In this document: one piece after another, positions 55,262 to 61,722 of the stretch
Layout of the letters: each line of letters starts with the position of its first letter
How positions within the stretch are numbered: the stretch's first letter is position 1
From: Mesotaenium endlicherianum
Lineage: Eukaryota; Streptophyta; Zygnematophyceae; Zygnematales; Mesotaeniaceae
Direction of reading: 5' to 3'
Assembly (NCBI GenBank): GCA_009602735.1
Contig: WELA01010783.1
Location: forward strand, 1 to 64,000
DNA length: 64,000 bases
The notes under the pieces: model-generated
The model's input: only the letters and a program-made list of their open reading frames with translations
Database searches by the model: none
Told to the model about the DNA's origin: nothing
Made by a program: the position numbers and the translations under genes

Positions 55262-56428
55262 ATGGTACAATTTGGCGTTGATATTCTCCTGCAACAATCT
55301 CCTTCCTGGAAAAAAGCAGCCATCGGGCTGGTGACCAATCATGCGGCCACCACCCATGCATTACAACCATCACGCCAGGCATTACTGGAAGCAGGTTTCA
55401 ATATCCGCGTACTTTTCTCTCCGGAACACGGGCTCGATGTAAGGGGTGCAGACGGGCAAGCCATGCAGGATGGCCGTGATCCGTTAACGGGATTGCCTGT
55501 TATCAGTTTATACGGACCCAAGCTGGCTCCTTCGGAAGAAGATCTTGCCGGCATAGATATTTTATTGTTTGATATACCGGATATCGGCGCCCGTTTTTAT
55601 ACTTATCTCTGGACACTTTCGCATGTCATCGAAGCTTCCGCCCATTTTCAAAAACCACTGGTGATATTGGACCGGCCCAACCCTGTTTCGGGCAATATGT
55701 ATTTGGCAGAAGGCCCTGTGTTGGCGCCGGATAATGCTTCCTTTATCGGCCGCTGGCCTGTTCCGGTAAGACATAGTTGCACATTGGGAGAGCTGGCGCT
55801 TTACTTCAATGCTACCCGAAAACTCGGCGCATCCATTGAAGTAGTTGCCTGCAAAGGATGGAACAGGAATAGTTTCCAACCCGATTGGGGTATTCCTTTC
55901 GTTCCTACTTCACCTGCTATACAGGATTTTCAAAGTATGCTGTTGTACCCGGGTCTTTGCATGCTCGAAGCCACCAATATTAGTGAAGGGCGTGGTACGC
56001 ATCATGCATTCCGTGTAGCGGGAGCTCCGTGGATCAACGGGCCTGTTTTGGCAAACGGACTGAAAGAAATGAGTGAAGAGGGCTTGTCTGTACAAGCAAC
56101 TGAATTCATCCCATCCGAAGGTAAGTATGCGGGCAAACGCTGCTATGGAGTAAAGATGGAAATAACAGCGCCCGGCGATTTTCAAACTGTTTGGAGTGGG
56201 TTGTTGCTGATCAAACTCATTCAATCTTTGTATCCGAAAGAATTTGCCTGGGCTCCTTATCCAACGCATGTAAACCCTTCTGGTAAAGGACACCTGGATA
56301 AGCTAACAGGGTTACGTAACAGTGAAACCCTTTTCACCCTGCCGTTACCTGCTTTCCTTGCAACTATTACGAAACATACCCGCGTTGATGACTGGAAAGC
56401 GGCAACGGCTGCATATCTTTTATATTAA
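55262..56428 (+). CDS. DUF1343 protein, NamZ-like exo-beta-N-acetylmuramidase
   Basis: 388 residues from ATG 55262; a TTG two codons upstream is less likely. The DUF1343 core is present: GVDILLQQ, AAIGLVTNHAATTH, LFSPEHGLDVRGADGQ, LFDIPDIGARFYTYLW and TNISEGRGTHHAFRVAGAPW. DUF1343 is the NamZ (GH171) family that removes MurNAc from the non-reducing ends of peptidoglycan fragments. No signal peptide is visible, suggesting cytoplasmic action on recovered muropeptides, beside mpl and the dipeptide epimerase. Its stop codon overlaps the end of tcdA by four bases. Confidence 0.9.
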   Translation: MVQFGVDILLQQSPSWKKAAIGLVTNHAATTHALQPSRQALLEAGFNIRVLFSPEHGLDVRGADGQAMQDGRDPLTGLPVISLYGPKLAPSEEDLAGIDILLFDIPDIGARFYTYLWTLSHVIEASAHFQKPLVILDRPNPVSGNMYLAEGPVLAPDNASFIGRWPVPVRHSCTLGELALYFNATRKLGASIEVVACKGWNRNSFQPDWGIPFVPTSPAIQDFQSMLLYPGLCMLEATNISEGRGTHHAFRVAGAPWINGPVLANGLKEMSEEGLSVQATEFIPSEGKYAGKRCYGVKMEITAPGDFQTVWSGLLLIKLIQSLYPKEFAWAPYPTHVNPSGKGHLDKLTGLRNSETLFTLPLPAFLATITKHTRVDDWKAATAAYLLY

Positions 56429-57144
56429 TCCATCAGGTTTCTGATCACCACGCTGGCGGCGGTGCAGCCAAAAATGGCCGGCATATAGCTGATGGTGCCT
56501 ATAACAGATTTTTTTGGATAGGCTTTTTCTGTTTCTATCACGCGCGACTGATCTACTTTTTCTGCGCTGAACACCACCGTGATCCCTTTATGGATACCCA
56601 AGCCGCGCAGTTTCTTTCGTACATACTTGGCCAGGTTGCACTCGTAGGTTTTGGAAATATCCGTCACTTTTACTTGAGAAGGATCTACTTTACCTCCGGC
56701 GCCCAATGAGCTTACAATCGGTATTTTCTTTTCACGGCAGGCTTTGATGAAATGCACTTTGGGTGATAAAGTATCGATGCAATCCACTGCATAATCAAAT
56801 TGCCCCGCATCCAGGATCTCAATGGTGCGGCTATCGCGTATGTATTCGGTAAGCACTGTCAATTCCAATGACGGATTAATGTCTTTCAACCGGTCTGCCA
56901 GCACTTCTGCTTTCAGTTTTCCGGCTGTTGAATGCAGCGCCGGTATCTGTCTGTTGGCGTTACTCAGGTCTACCGTATCTGCATCGATGATGGTCATGCG
57001 CCCCACGCCCGACCGCGCAATCATTTCGGCGCAGATACCGCCAACGCCCCCCAATCCTACCACGAGTACATTTTTGTTCATCAGTTTTGCCACTTTCTCA
57101 TCGCCCAGCATCAACTGGGTACGGCTCATCCAGTAAGGGATCAT
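56425..57144 (-). CDS. tcdA: tRNA threonylcarbamoyladenosine dehydratase (E1-like)
   Basis: 239 residues. An E1/ThiF Rossmann domain carries VVGLGGVGGICAEMIARSG and IIDADTVDLSNANRQIP, followed by the FDYAVDCIDTLSPK motif and the late Cys-free TcdA tail. TcdA cyclises t6A37 in tRNA with ATP. ATG at 57144, with a second ATG five codons later (57129). The upstream gap to 57267 contains only an A/T-rich inverted repeat array. Confidence 0.9.
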   Translation of the reverse strand: MIPYWMSRTQLMLGDEKVAKLMNKNVLVVGLGGVGGICAEMIARSGVGRMTIIDADTVDLSNANRQIPALHSTAGKLKAEVLADRLKDINPSLELTVLTEYIRDSRTIEILDAGQFDYAVDCIDTLSPKVHFIKACREKKIPIVSSLGAGGKVDPSQVKVTDISKTYECNLAKYVRKKLRGLGIHKGITVVFSAEKVDQSRVIETEKAYPKKSVIGTISYMPAIFGCTAASVVIRNLMD

Positions 57145-57164
57145 GATACTCTTAATTTAAATTT

Positions 57165-57236
57165 GACAATTAGCCAATTCGTCAATTTGATAATGTGGTA
57201 ATTGGCTAATTGTCGAATTGACAAATTGGCTAATTG
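57165..57236. repeat. Three-copy AATTGGCTAATTG inverted repeat cluster
   Basis: GACAATTAGCCAATT (57165-57179) is the exact reverse complement of AATTGGCTAATTGTC (57200-57214), and a third copy of AATTGGCTAATTG in the same direction as the second lies at 57224-57236. The spacers are variants of GTCAATTTG. It fills the gap between tcdA and the propeller gene. Confidence 0.75.
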
Positions 57237-57266
57237 ATTATTTTAGGGTGCAAAAATGTAGTTAGT

Positions 57267-58298
57267 ATGCGGTTTTTAAAAATTATTTCCTGTGCGGGGT
57301 TATTATGGATGGCGCTTGCTGTTCAGGCTCAATCTCCTTCTCTTCAATTGTTGCAGTCGGGCAAACGGGTGAGTTTGCGTGGATTAAGTGTTGTAAACGA
57401 TAGCCTGGTATGGGCCAGTGGCAGCGGTGGCACGGTGGCACGGTCTGCAGACGGAGGCCGTAGCTGGACCTGGCTTACCGTTCCGGGCTATGAAAAAAGG
57501 GATTTCAGGGGTATCGAGGCTTTTGACGATCATACGGCGGTGATCATGGGCATTGCAGAGCCCGCGGTGATCCTGAAAACCACCGATGGCGGCGCCAGCT
57601 GGCATAAAGTGTTTGAAGACAGTACCAAGGGCATGTTCCTCGATGCCATGCATTTTGCCAACGAAAAAACAGGCATCGTAATAGGCGATCCCATCAATAA
57701 AAAAGCTTTTTTTGCCCGCACTTACGACGGGGGCAATACCTGGGAAAAACTGAATACAGCTTCTTTTCCCGAACTGGCCGAGGGAGAAGCTTTTTTTGCT
57801 TCCAGCGGCACCAATGTCAAGCTTACTAGTTTCAACAAAGAGTATACCGTTACTTTTATTTCAGGGGGAAGAAAATCTAATCTCTGGACCGGCTTCTACC
57901 ACAAAGATTCGCTGCCGTTGATGCAGGGGTTGGAAAGTACGGGTGCCAATTCCATTGCAGTAAACGAATCGGTAAACAGGGCTGTGGTAGTAGGCGGCGA
58001 TTTCGCCAAAGACACCATCAGCTCGGGCAATTGCGTATTGTTATCCATTCAACCGGGCGGTGTTCAGGTATCGAAGCCTTATACCCCTCCTCATGGTTAC
58101 CGGTCCTGCGTAATTTATTTGAATAACCAGCAACTGGTTACCTGCGGCACTTCCGGGGTAGATATTTCCACTGACGGGGGAATGAACTGGTTGCTCATTA
58201 GTAAAGAAGGGTTTCATGTGGTGCAAAAGGCCAAAAATGGCAAGGCCGTGTACCTGGCAGGAGGCGGAGGGAAAATCGCCAGGTTGTTAATTCCTTAA
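57267..58298 (+). CDS. Exported Ycf48/BNR-type beta-propeller protein
   Basis: 343 residues from the ATG at 57267, which gives a signal peptide ending LAVQAQS; an upstream start lies in the repeat cluster. The body has repeated Asp-box motifs (SADGGRSWTWL, TTDGGASWHKV, TYDGGNTWEKL, STDGGMNWLLI), the mark of Ycf48/Hcf136-like and sialidase-type propellers. In photosynthetic organisms Ycf48 helps assemble photosystem II; here the role is unknown. A terminator follows at 58415. Confidence 0.88.
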   Translation: MRFLKIISCAGLLWMALAVQAQSPSLQLLQSGKRVSLRGLSVVNDSLVWASGSGGTVARSADGGRSWTWLTVPGYEKRDFRGIEAFDDHTAVIMGIAEPAVILKTTDGGASWHKVFEDSTKGMFLDAMHFANEKTGIVIGDPINKKAFFARTYDGGNTWEKLNTASFPELAEGEAFFASSGTNVKLTSFNKEYTVTFISGGRKSNLWTGFYHKDSLPLMQGLESTGANSIAVNESVNRAVVVGGDFAKDTISSGNCVLLSIQPGGVQVSKPYTPPHGYRSCVIYLNNQQLVTCGTSGVDISTDGGMNWLLISKEGFHVVQKAKNGKAVYLAGGGGKIARLLIP

Positions 58299-58414
58299 AA
58301 TACGATTAAAACAAATACTTCCATTAAACCAATCGATGCCGGTAACGGTCATATATCAGTACTAGCAATACAAAAAAGCTTATAGTTTTTTCCATTTTTT
58401 ATGCAGCAGGGTAA

Positions 58415-58461
58415 AACAAGGGTAATCTGGCAACAGGTTACCCTTTGTTCTTTTATTTTTT
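58415..58461 (+). terminator. Terminator after the propeller gene
   Basis: AACAAGGGTAA (58415-58425) pairs with TTACCCTTTGTT (58438-58449) with one bulge, followed by CTTTTATTTTTT. It lies over the end of the convergent DUF486 gene. Confidence 0.75.
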
Positions 58462-58785
58462 GAAGGCGAAATAAGCCGCCCCTAATATCAAAAGAAAACT
58501 GATCAGGTATTTGATTTCGAAGGGCTCTTTCAGGTACCACACGGCAAATACCGAGAATATAACCAGTGTGATGATCTCCTGGGTGATCTTCAATTGAAAT
58601 CCTCCAAAACCGTTCTGGAATCCTGCCCGGTTAGCGGGAATCATAAAACAATATTCGAAGAAAGCAATGCCCCAGCTTAAAAGAATGGCTTTCCATAGAG
58701 ACAGTTCTTTTTTCTCTAATAAACCATACCAGGCGAATGTCATGAAGATGTTGGAAATGATTAGTAAGCTTATTGTTTTCAGCAT
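58453..58785 (-). CDS. DUF486 small membrane protein
   Basis: 110 residues with four predicted helices. The TMs are at about 3-20, 30-50, 66-84 and 90-107. MTFAWYGLLE, FEYCFMIPANRAG and LKITQEIITLVIFSVFAVWYL are the DUF486 signatures, a family related to small multidrug-resistance DMT proteins. Function unknown. ATG at 58785. Confidence 0.9.
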   Translation of the reverse strand: MLKTISLLIISNIFMTFAWYGLLEKKELSLWKAILLSWGIAFFEYCFMIPANRAGFQNGFGGFQLKITQEIITLVIFSVFAVWYLKEPFEIKYLISFLLILGAAYFAFKK

Positions 58786-58855
58786 AAAGATTTGATTACA
58801 AGTGGCAAGTTATTATATCATTACAGCAGTTAGATTAAAAAAAGTTGAACATTTT

Positions 58856-58886
58856 TTTGGCAGTTATTCCACAGTCCCTATTTTTG
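58856..58886 (+). promoter_or_regulatory. Bacteroidota promoter of tRNA-Val
   Basis: TTTG (58856-58859), a 19-base spacer and TATTTTTG (58879-58886) form a full -33/-7 match. The tRNA begins 20 bases later at 58906. Confidence 0.85.
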
Positions 58887-58905
58887 CACTCCCAAACAAC
58901 AAAAA

Positions 58906-58980
58906 GGGAGCATAGCTCAGCTGGTTTAGAGCATCTGCCTTACAAGCAGAGGGTCCGCGGTTCGAACCCGTGTGCTCCCA
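58906..58980 (+). tRNA. tRNA-Val (anticodon TAC)
   Basis: 75 bases. The acceptor stem GGGAGCA (58906-58912) pairs with TGCTCCC (58973-58979), with discriminator A at 58980. The anticodon stem TCTGC/GCAGA encloses the loop CTTACAA with anticodon TAC. The T arm is GCGGTTCGAACCCGT. CCA is not encoded. Its 3' 44 bases plus the next C are repeated exactly at 60969-61013, marking an integration site. Confidence 0.97.
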
Positions 58981-58981
58981 C
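58937..58981 (+). repeat. Direct repeat 1 (attL-like, 3' part of tRNA-Val)
   Basis: 45 bases from the anticodon arm to one base past the tRNA end, identical to 60969-61013. This is the classic position of att sites used by tyrosine recombinases. Confidence 0.9.
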
Positions 58982-58990
58982 TTAAAAATC

Positions 58991-59026
58991 AAACAGTTAG
59001 ATTATGAAACGTCTAACTGTTTTTTT
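58991..59026 (+). terminator. Terminator directly after tRNA-Val
   Basis: AAACAGTTAGA (58991-59001) pairs perfectly with TCTAACTGTTT (59012-59022), followed by T4. If the element brought its own attP end, this terminator came with it. Confidence 0.88.
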
Positions 59027-59133
59027 ATTTACACAAGGCTTGCACAACGTTTCTATCCTGTTTGATGCACGCAGGTACTGTGCATAACTTTTTTATAGTT
59101 GCAACTACTGCTTTTAGCTTTTTCGGAGGGTTC

Positions 59134-59403
59134 TTAGTTATTCTGAATTAAAGATTTCTGCAAGACTGCTTTCAAATCTCTTTCCAACTCGCTAAACGAT
59201 TTCTTGGTTATCGTTCTATTGAAATGCAATATGCTCCAGACTCTACCGATTTCATCCGATTTTTTGATTTCATCTTCTTCAGAATCTTTTGCCTGAGAAT
59301 ACAATTCATATAAATCCGAAACGGTTACGGGCTTTCCTTCATTGTCAAATCGAAGCATCCGCTGGGATAGAACGCTGGTACACAACACGATGAAAAATAT
59401 CAT
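59134..59403 (-). CDS. Small hypothetical protein in the tRNA-Val element
   Basis: 89 residues, ATG at 59403. A short hydrophobic N-terminus (MIFFIVLCTSVLSQ) may be a signal peptide. The rest is charged and helical (SQAKDSEEDEIKKSDEIG, then KKSFSELERDLKAVLQ). No family recognised. A/T-rich codons resemble the host more than the plus-strand genes of the element do. Confidence 0.55.
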   Translation of the reverse strand: MIFFIVLCTSVLSQRMLRFDNEGKPVTVSDLYELYSQAKDSEEDEIKKSDEIGRVWSILHFNRTITKKSFSELERDLKAVLQKSLIQNN

Positions 59404-59862
59404 ATAAAGTACTTGAATATTAAAAAAATATTCCTACATTCAATACAGCATCGAAAATGAAGCATACTGCAGGGGTTTCTTTGTAGTATGTCCCCCCGCT
59501 TCGTTTTTCTTCACCTCCCATCCATAGAGTGCGGCACACTTTGCTCATACGTAGGATGCCCGGTATGCCGGCACTCGTTAGGTTATGCGTCGATAGCATG
59601 GTGTAGCGAGGCGCACATCGTATTGCGTACAAAAGAATAGTGCAATGATTTGCTCCTGCGAACATCCTGCTCGTTGCAGCGGATACTCCGTATTGCACCC
59701 GAAGAAAAATCAAAAGGACGTTGGCAGCCACGATACTGCTCCGGGACGGCACCAGCCGGGTACACATATGCATCTGGAACCCTTGCACTACAAGCAAGCA
59801 AAAAAGCGCCGAACATGCGCCCTATGGTGTCAGACAAGGGAGCGAAACTTTAAATCCATGAT
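59404..59862. other. Stretch without convincing gene inside the element
   Basis: 459 bases. Several frames are open for 60-125 codons on both strands, but none has a coherent protein-like composition or a good start. The base composition is even to GC-rich, with local palindromes (for example GCCCGGTATGCCGGC near 59550) that could fold. It might hold an untranslated leader, a small RNA or an old gene fragment. On the minus strand the segment near 59460-59530 (CRTLWMGGEEKRSGG) looks locally protein-like but has no clear start. Confidence 0.4.
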
Positions 59863-59961
59863 ATGAAAAAGTACATTTTCTACTCACTCCTCTTTCTCGT
59901 GATCGCTGGTGTACTCTTTGTCGCTTGCAGGCGGCCATATCGACCAACACAACGAAGCTGA
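59863..59961 (+). CDS. Lipoprotein signal ORF, cut short
   Basis: 32 codons from ATG 59863 to TGA 59961. It encodes a textbook lipoprotein signal (MKKYIFYSLLFLVIAGVLF, then a lipobox Cys at residue 22) and a ten-residue basic tail. The +1 frame opens at 59909 and runs on for 155 codons, overlapping the end of this one. The signal is what one would expect at the head of that longer frame, so a base indel or a programmed shift is likely near the lipobox codon (about 59926-59930). Confidence 0.55.
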   Translation: MKKYIFYSLLFLVIAGVLFVACRRPYRPTQRS

Positions 59962-60376
59962 TGCGCAGGCAATCGTGTATCCGCTCGCAAACAAGGTTGC
60001 AAGCTACTTTTACGCCAAATACCAGCGAGATATTCGCCGAGATTTTGTGAACAATCCCCAAGGAATCATAATTTTAGGGTTGCTCTACGCGGCAAAAGAG
60101 CGGCATGCGGCAACAATCAATATGAGTGCCTCGCTCCACGCACCGGGGCAAGGGCTTGCGGTGGAATCAAACAGAGCGACATTTGATTGTTTGCTGTCCG
60201 TGGTGGGTTCGGTGATCGGCCTTTCTGATGCGCGCAATCTCTGGCAGAGCATTGCTGCGGGCGCGACTGAAGAAACCGCCATTGCCGCATTGAAAGTGAT
60301 CGGGCGCAGAGTTGCCGGTGTCATCACCGTTGCCATCATGGTGTATGACCTGGGAAGCTGCTTGGATTGGTGGTGA
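59909..60376 (+). CDS. Putative exported protein with hydrophobic Cys-flanked C-terminus
   Basis: 155 codons from a GTG at 59909 to TGA 60376. The N-terminal half is soluble and helical (EADAQAIVYPLANKVASYFY). The last 65 residues change character: a Cys in FDCLLSVVGSVIGLSD, a long Ala/Gly/Ile-rich stretch (VIGRRVAGVITVAIMVYD) and a final Cys near a Trp pair. This arrangement, with a small two-TM protein right after it, recalls secreted membrane-active peptides with an immunity partner, but no family is recognised and activity is only a hypothesis. No ATG is available before residue 72, which supports the view that the true start is the lipoprotein signal in the other frame. Confidence 0.55.
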   Translation: MYSLSLAGGHIDQHNEADAQAIVYPLANKVASYFYAKYQRDIRRDFVNNPQGIIILGLLYAAKERHAATINMSASLHAPGQGLAVESNRATFDCLLSVVGSVIGLSDARNLWQSIAAGATEETAIAALKVIGRRVAGVITVAIMVYDLGSCLDWW

Positions 60377-60402
60377 TTTATAACCTCATAAATATCAATC
60401 GT

Positions 60403-60627
60403 ATGTTGAAACAAATCACGGAATATGTCATCGTCGCGCTCTTGTCAATCGCGACGATTGCACACCTTGGCAAACTCGCGTATCTGTATTTCAAACCCAC
60501 CTTCTTAAAACGGTTTGACTTCATTTCTAATCCGGTGCCAAGCAAAACATATTTGACCTTGTATTATGTTCTCACGGTCATTGTATGCGTGTATGCGATC
60601 ACCACGCGAGTGAGCAGCGTGCATTGA
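60403..60627 (+). CDS. Small two-TM protein
   Basis: 74 residues from the ATG at 60403, 26 bases after the previous stop. Two membrane helices, YVIVALLSIATIAHLGKLAY and TLYYVLTVIVCVYAITTRV, are joined by a basic loop (KPTFLKRFDF). Size, topology and position right after a secreted-type ORF suggest an immunity or anchoring partner. Followed by a strong terminator, so it ends the transcript. Confidence 0.65.
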   Translation: MLKQITEYVIVALLSIATIAHLGKLAYLYFKPTFLKRFDFISNPVPSKTYLTLYYVLTVIVCVYAITTRVSSVH

Positions 60628-60643
60628 GATATATCTATATCGT

Positions 60644-60681
60644 TGAGATAGGCTGCTCTTATGAGACAGCCTATCTCATTT
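60644..60681 (+). terminator. Terminator of the element operon
   Basis: TGAGATAGGCTG (60644-60655) pairs perfectly with CAGCCTATCTCA (60667-60678) around an 11-base loop, followed by TTTCT. The stretch from here to 60968 shows no supported gene; one 65-codon frame at 60661 lies over the hairpin and is not credible. Confidence 0.85.
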
Positions 60682-60968
60682 CTGCATGTATCCAAGGGGT
60701 ATGCTGATGTCGGTTGCAATTGCGGTCGTCCGTGCGTTGTGCCCAAGCCGAAGAATGACCGGATAGGTGCAATCTTTCTTTTCTCTGCGGGTGTCGAGCA
60801 ATATGGTTACATTGGTATTCTGCACTTCATAAAGGTACTTTCCCTTGCACAAGATTAGCACAATAACACTGTACAGATACCGTTCTTTTTATCCCCATAT
60901 TCTCTCTAAAAAGATGGTTTTCTACGGTTATCCGTCAAGTGAGTTCAAGGTGAATTCAGAAATCTTGC

Positions 60969-61013
60969 GCCTTACAAGCAGAGGGTCCGCGGTTCGAACC
61001 CGTGTGCTCCCAC
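60969..61013 (+). repeat. Direct repeat 2 (attR-like, partial tRNA-Val copy)
   Basis: 45 bases identical to 58937-58981. It lacks the tRNA 5' half, so it is not a functional tRNA. Confidence 0.9.
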
Positions 61014-61015
61014 AG

Positions 61016-61047
61016 AAAAGCCTTAATAGAAATGTTGAGGCTTTTTT
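61016..61047 (+). terminator. Terminator after the second tRNA repeat
   Basis: AAAAGCCT (61016-61023) pairs with AGGCTTTT (61038-61045), followed by more T. Its position three bases after a tRNA 3' end suggests it is the original tRNA-Val terminator from before the insertion. Confidence 0.78.
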
Positions 61048-61122
61048 CATTGTAGTCAGGTTAATATAGGTGAATTGAAAAAATGGTAAATTTAAATTCC
61101 CATTGATTCAATCACAATACGT

Positions 61123-61722
61123 ATGGCCAAAGTCAGAAAACTCCTTGCATTAGCTGCCGGACTTAACACCATTATATTCGTTGGCGAAATGATCAGCGGC
61201 GCCGAAGGGCATAGCACCAGCTTGATCATGGATGGAGTACATAATTTTTCTGATGAACTGGCGCTGGTTTGTCTTTTTCTGGCTTACCTGTTGCCTGTTA
61301 CCATGTCGCGGAATTTCCAGCGCCTGGCCAATGCACTCAATTCTATCGGGCTCATTTCTATCAGTGTTTTCCTGATATGGCAATCGGTGAATAATATCAT
61401 TCATCCTGTACCAACAATTGGCTATATACCATTGATAGCCGGACTACTGGCAGCCATTGCTAACTGGGGTGTTGCCAGGATATTGTATTCCATTAAAGAC
61501 AGAAACGCTGCTATTCGTCTCACCTATATACACATTGTAGGCGATGTGTATGTTTCATTGGCGCCCGTGGTTGCAGGCTTGCTGGTGTTGTTGACAGGCA
61601 AATATATCTTTGACCCCATCATCGCCATTTTAGTAGGCGTATGGTTGATCTGGGCTACGATCAAAGAAATTGCACATTCTCACGATGAGCTCATCTGGCC
61701 GGAGCATGTAGCTGATCAATAA
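61123..61722 (+). CDS. Short CDF-family cation transporter
   Basis: 199 residues with about six membrane helices. The two metal-binding motifs of cation diffusion facilitators are seen, HNFSD in DGVHNFSDE (TM2) and HIVGD in TYIHIVGDVYVSL (TM5). The C-terminal cytoplasmic domain of about 90 residues usual in the family is absent: the protein ends IKEIAHSHDELIWPEHVADQ. Some CDF proteins lack that domain naturally. It would export Zn or another divalent metal. First gene to the right of the tRNA-Val element. Confidence 0.85.
   Translation: MAKVRKLLALAAGLNTIIFVGEMISGAEGHSTSLIMDGVHNFSDELALVCLFLAYLLPVTMSRNFQRLANALNSIGLISISVFLIWQSVNNIIHPVPTIGYIPLIAGLLAAIANWGVARILYSIKDRNAAIRLTYIHIVGDVYVSLAPVVAGLLVLLTGKYIFDPIIAILVGVWLIWATIKEIAHSHDELIWPEHVADQ

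Larger units (their letters stand above)
58937..61013. mobile_element. 2.0-kb putative integrated element in tRNA-Val, no integrase
   Basis: An intact tRNA-Val and an exact 45-bp copy of its 3' part bracket about 2.0 kb (58981-61012). Inside are a minus-strand small ORF (59134-59403), a region without a convincing gene (59404-59862), an exported or lipoprotein-type ORF pair (59863-60376), a two-TM ORF (60403-60627) and a terminator (60644-60678). The base composition of 59450-60650 (GC-rich codons such as GCG, CGC and ATC) differs from neighbouring genes. No integrase, transposase or relaxase is seen, so the element is a satellite, a cargo cassette mobilised in trans, or a decayed remnant. 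The terminator at 61016-61047 is probably the original tRNA terminator displaced by the insertion. Confidence 0.75.

Noticed and set aside
59420-59797. 125-codon minus-strand frame in the element
   Set aside because: Most of the translation has random composition and it starts in the middle of a Cys/Met-rich stretch; only a short patch looks protein-like.
60661-60858. 65-codon frame in the tRNA-Val element
   Set aside because: It begins inside the terminator hairpin of the preceding operon and does not look like a protein.
60969-61013. Second tRNA-Val gene
   Set aside because: Only the 3' part is present; the acceptor 5' strand, D arm and most of the anticodon stem are missing.
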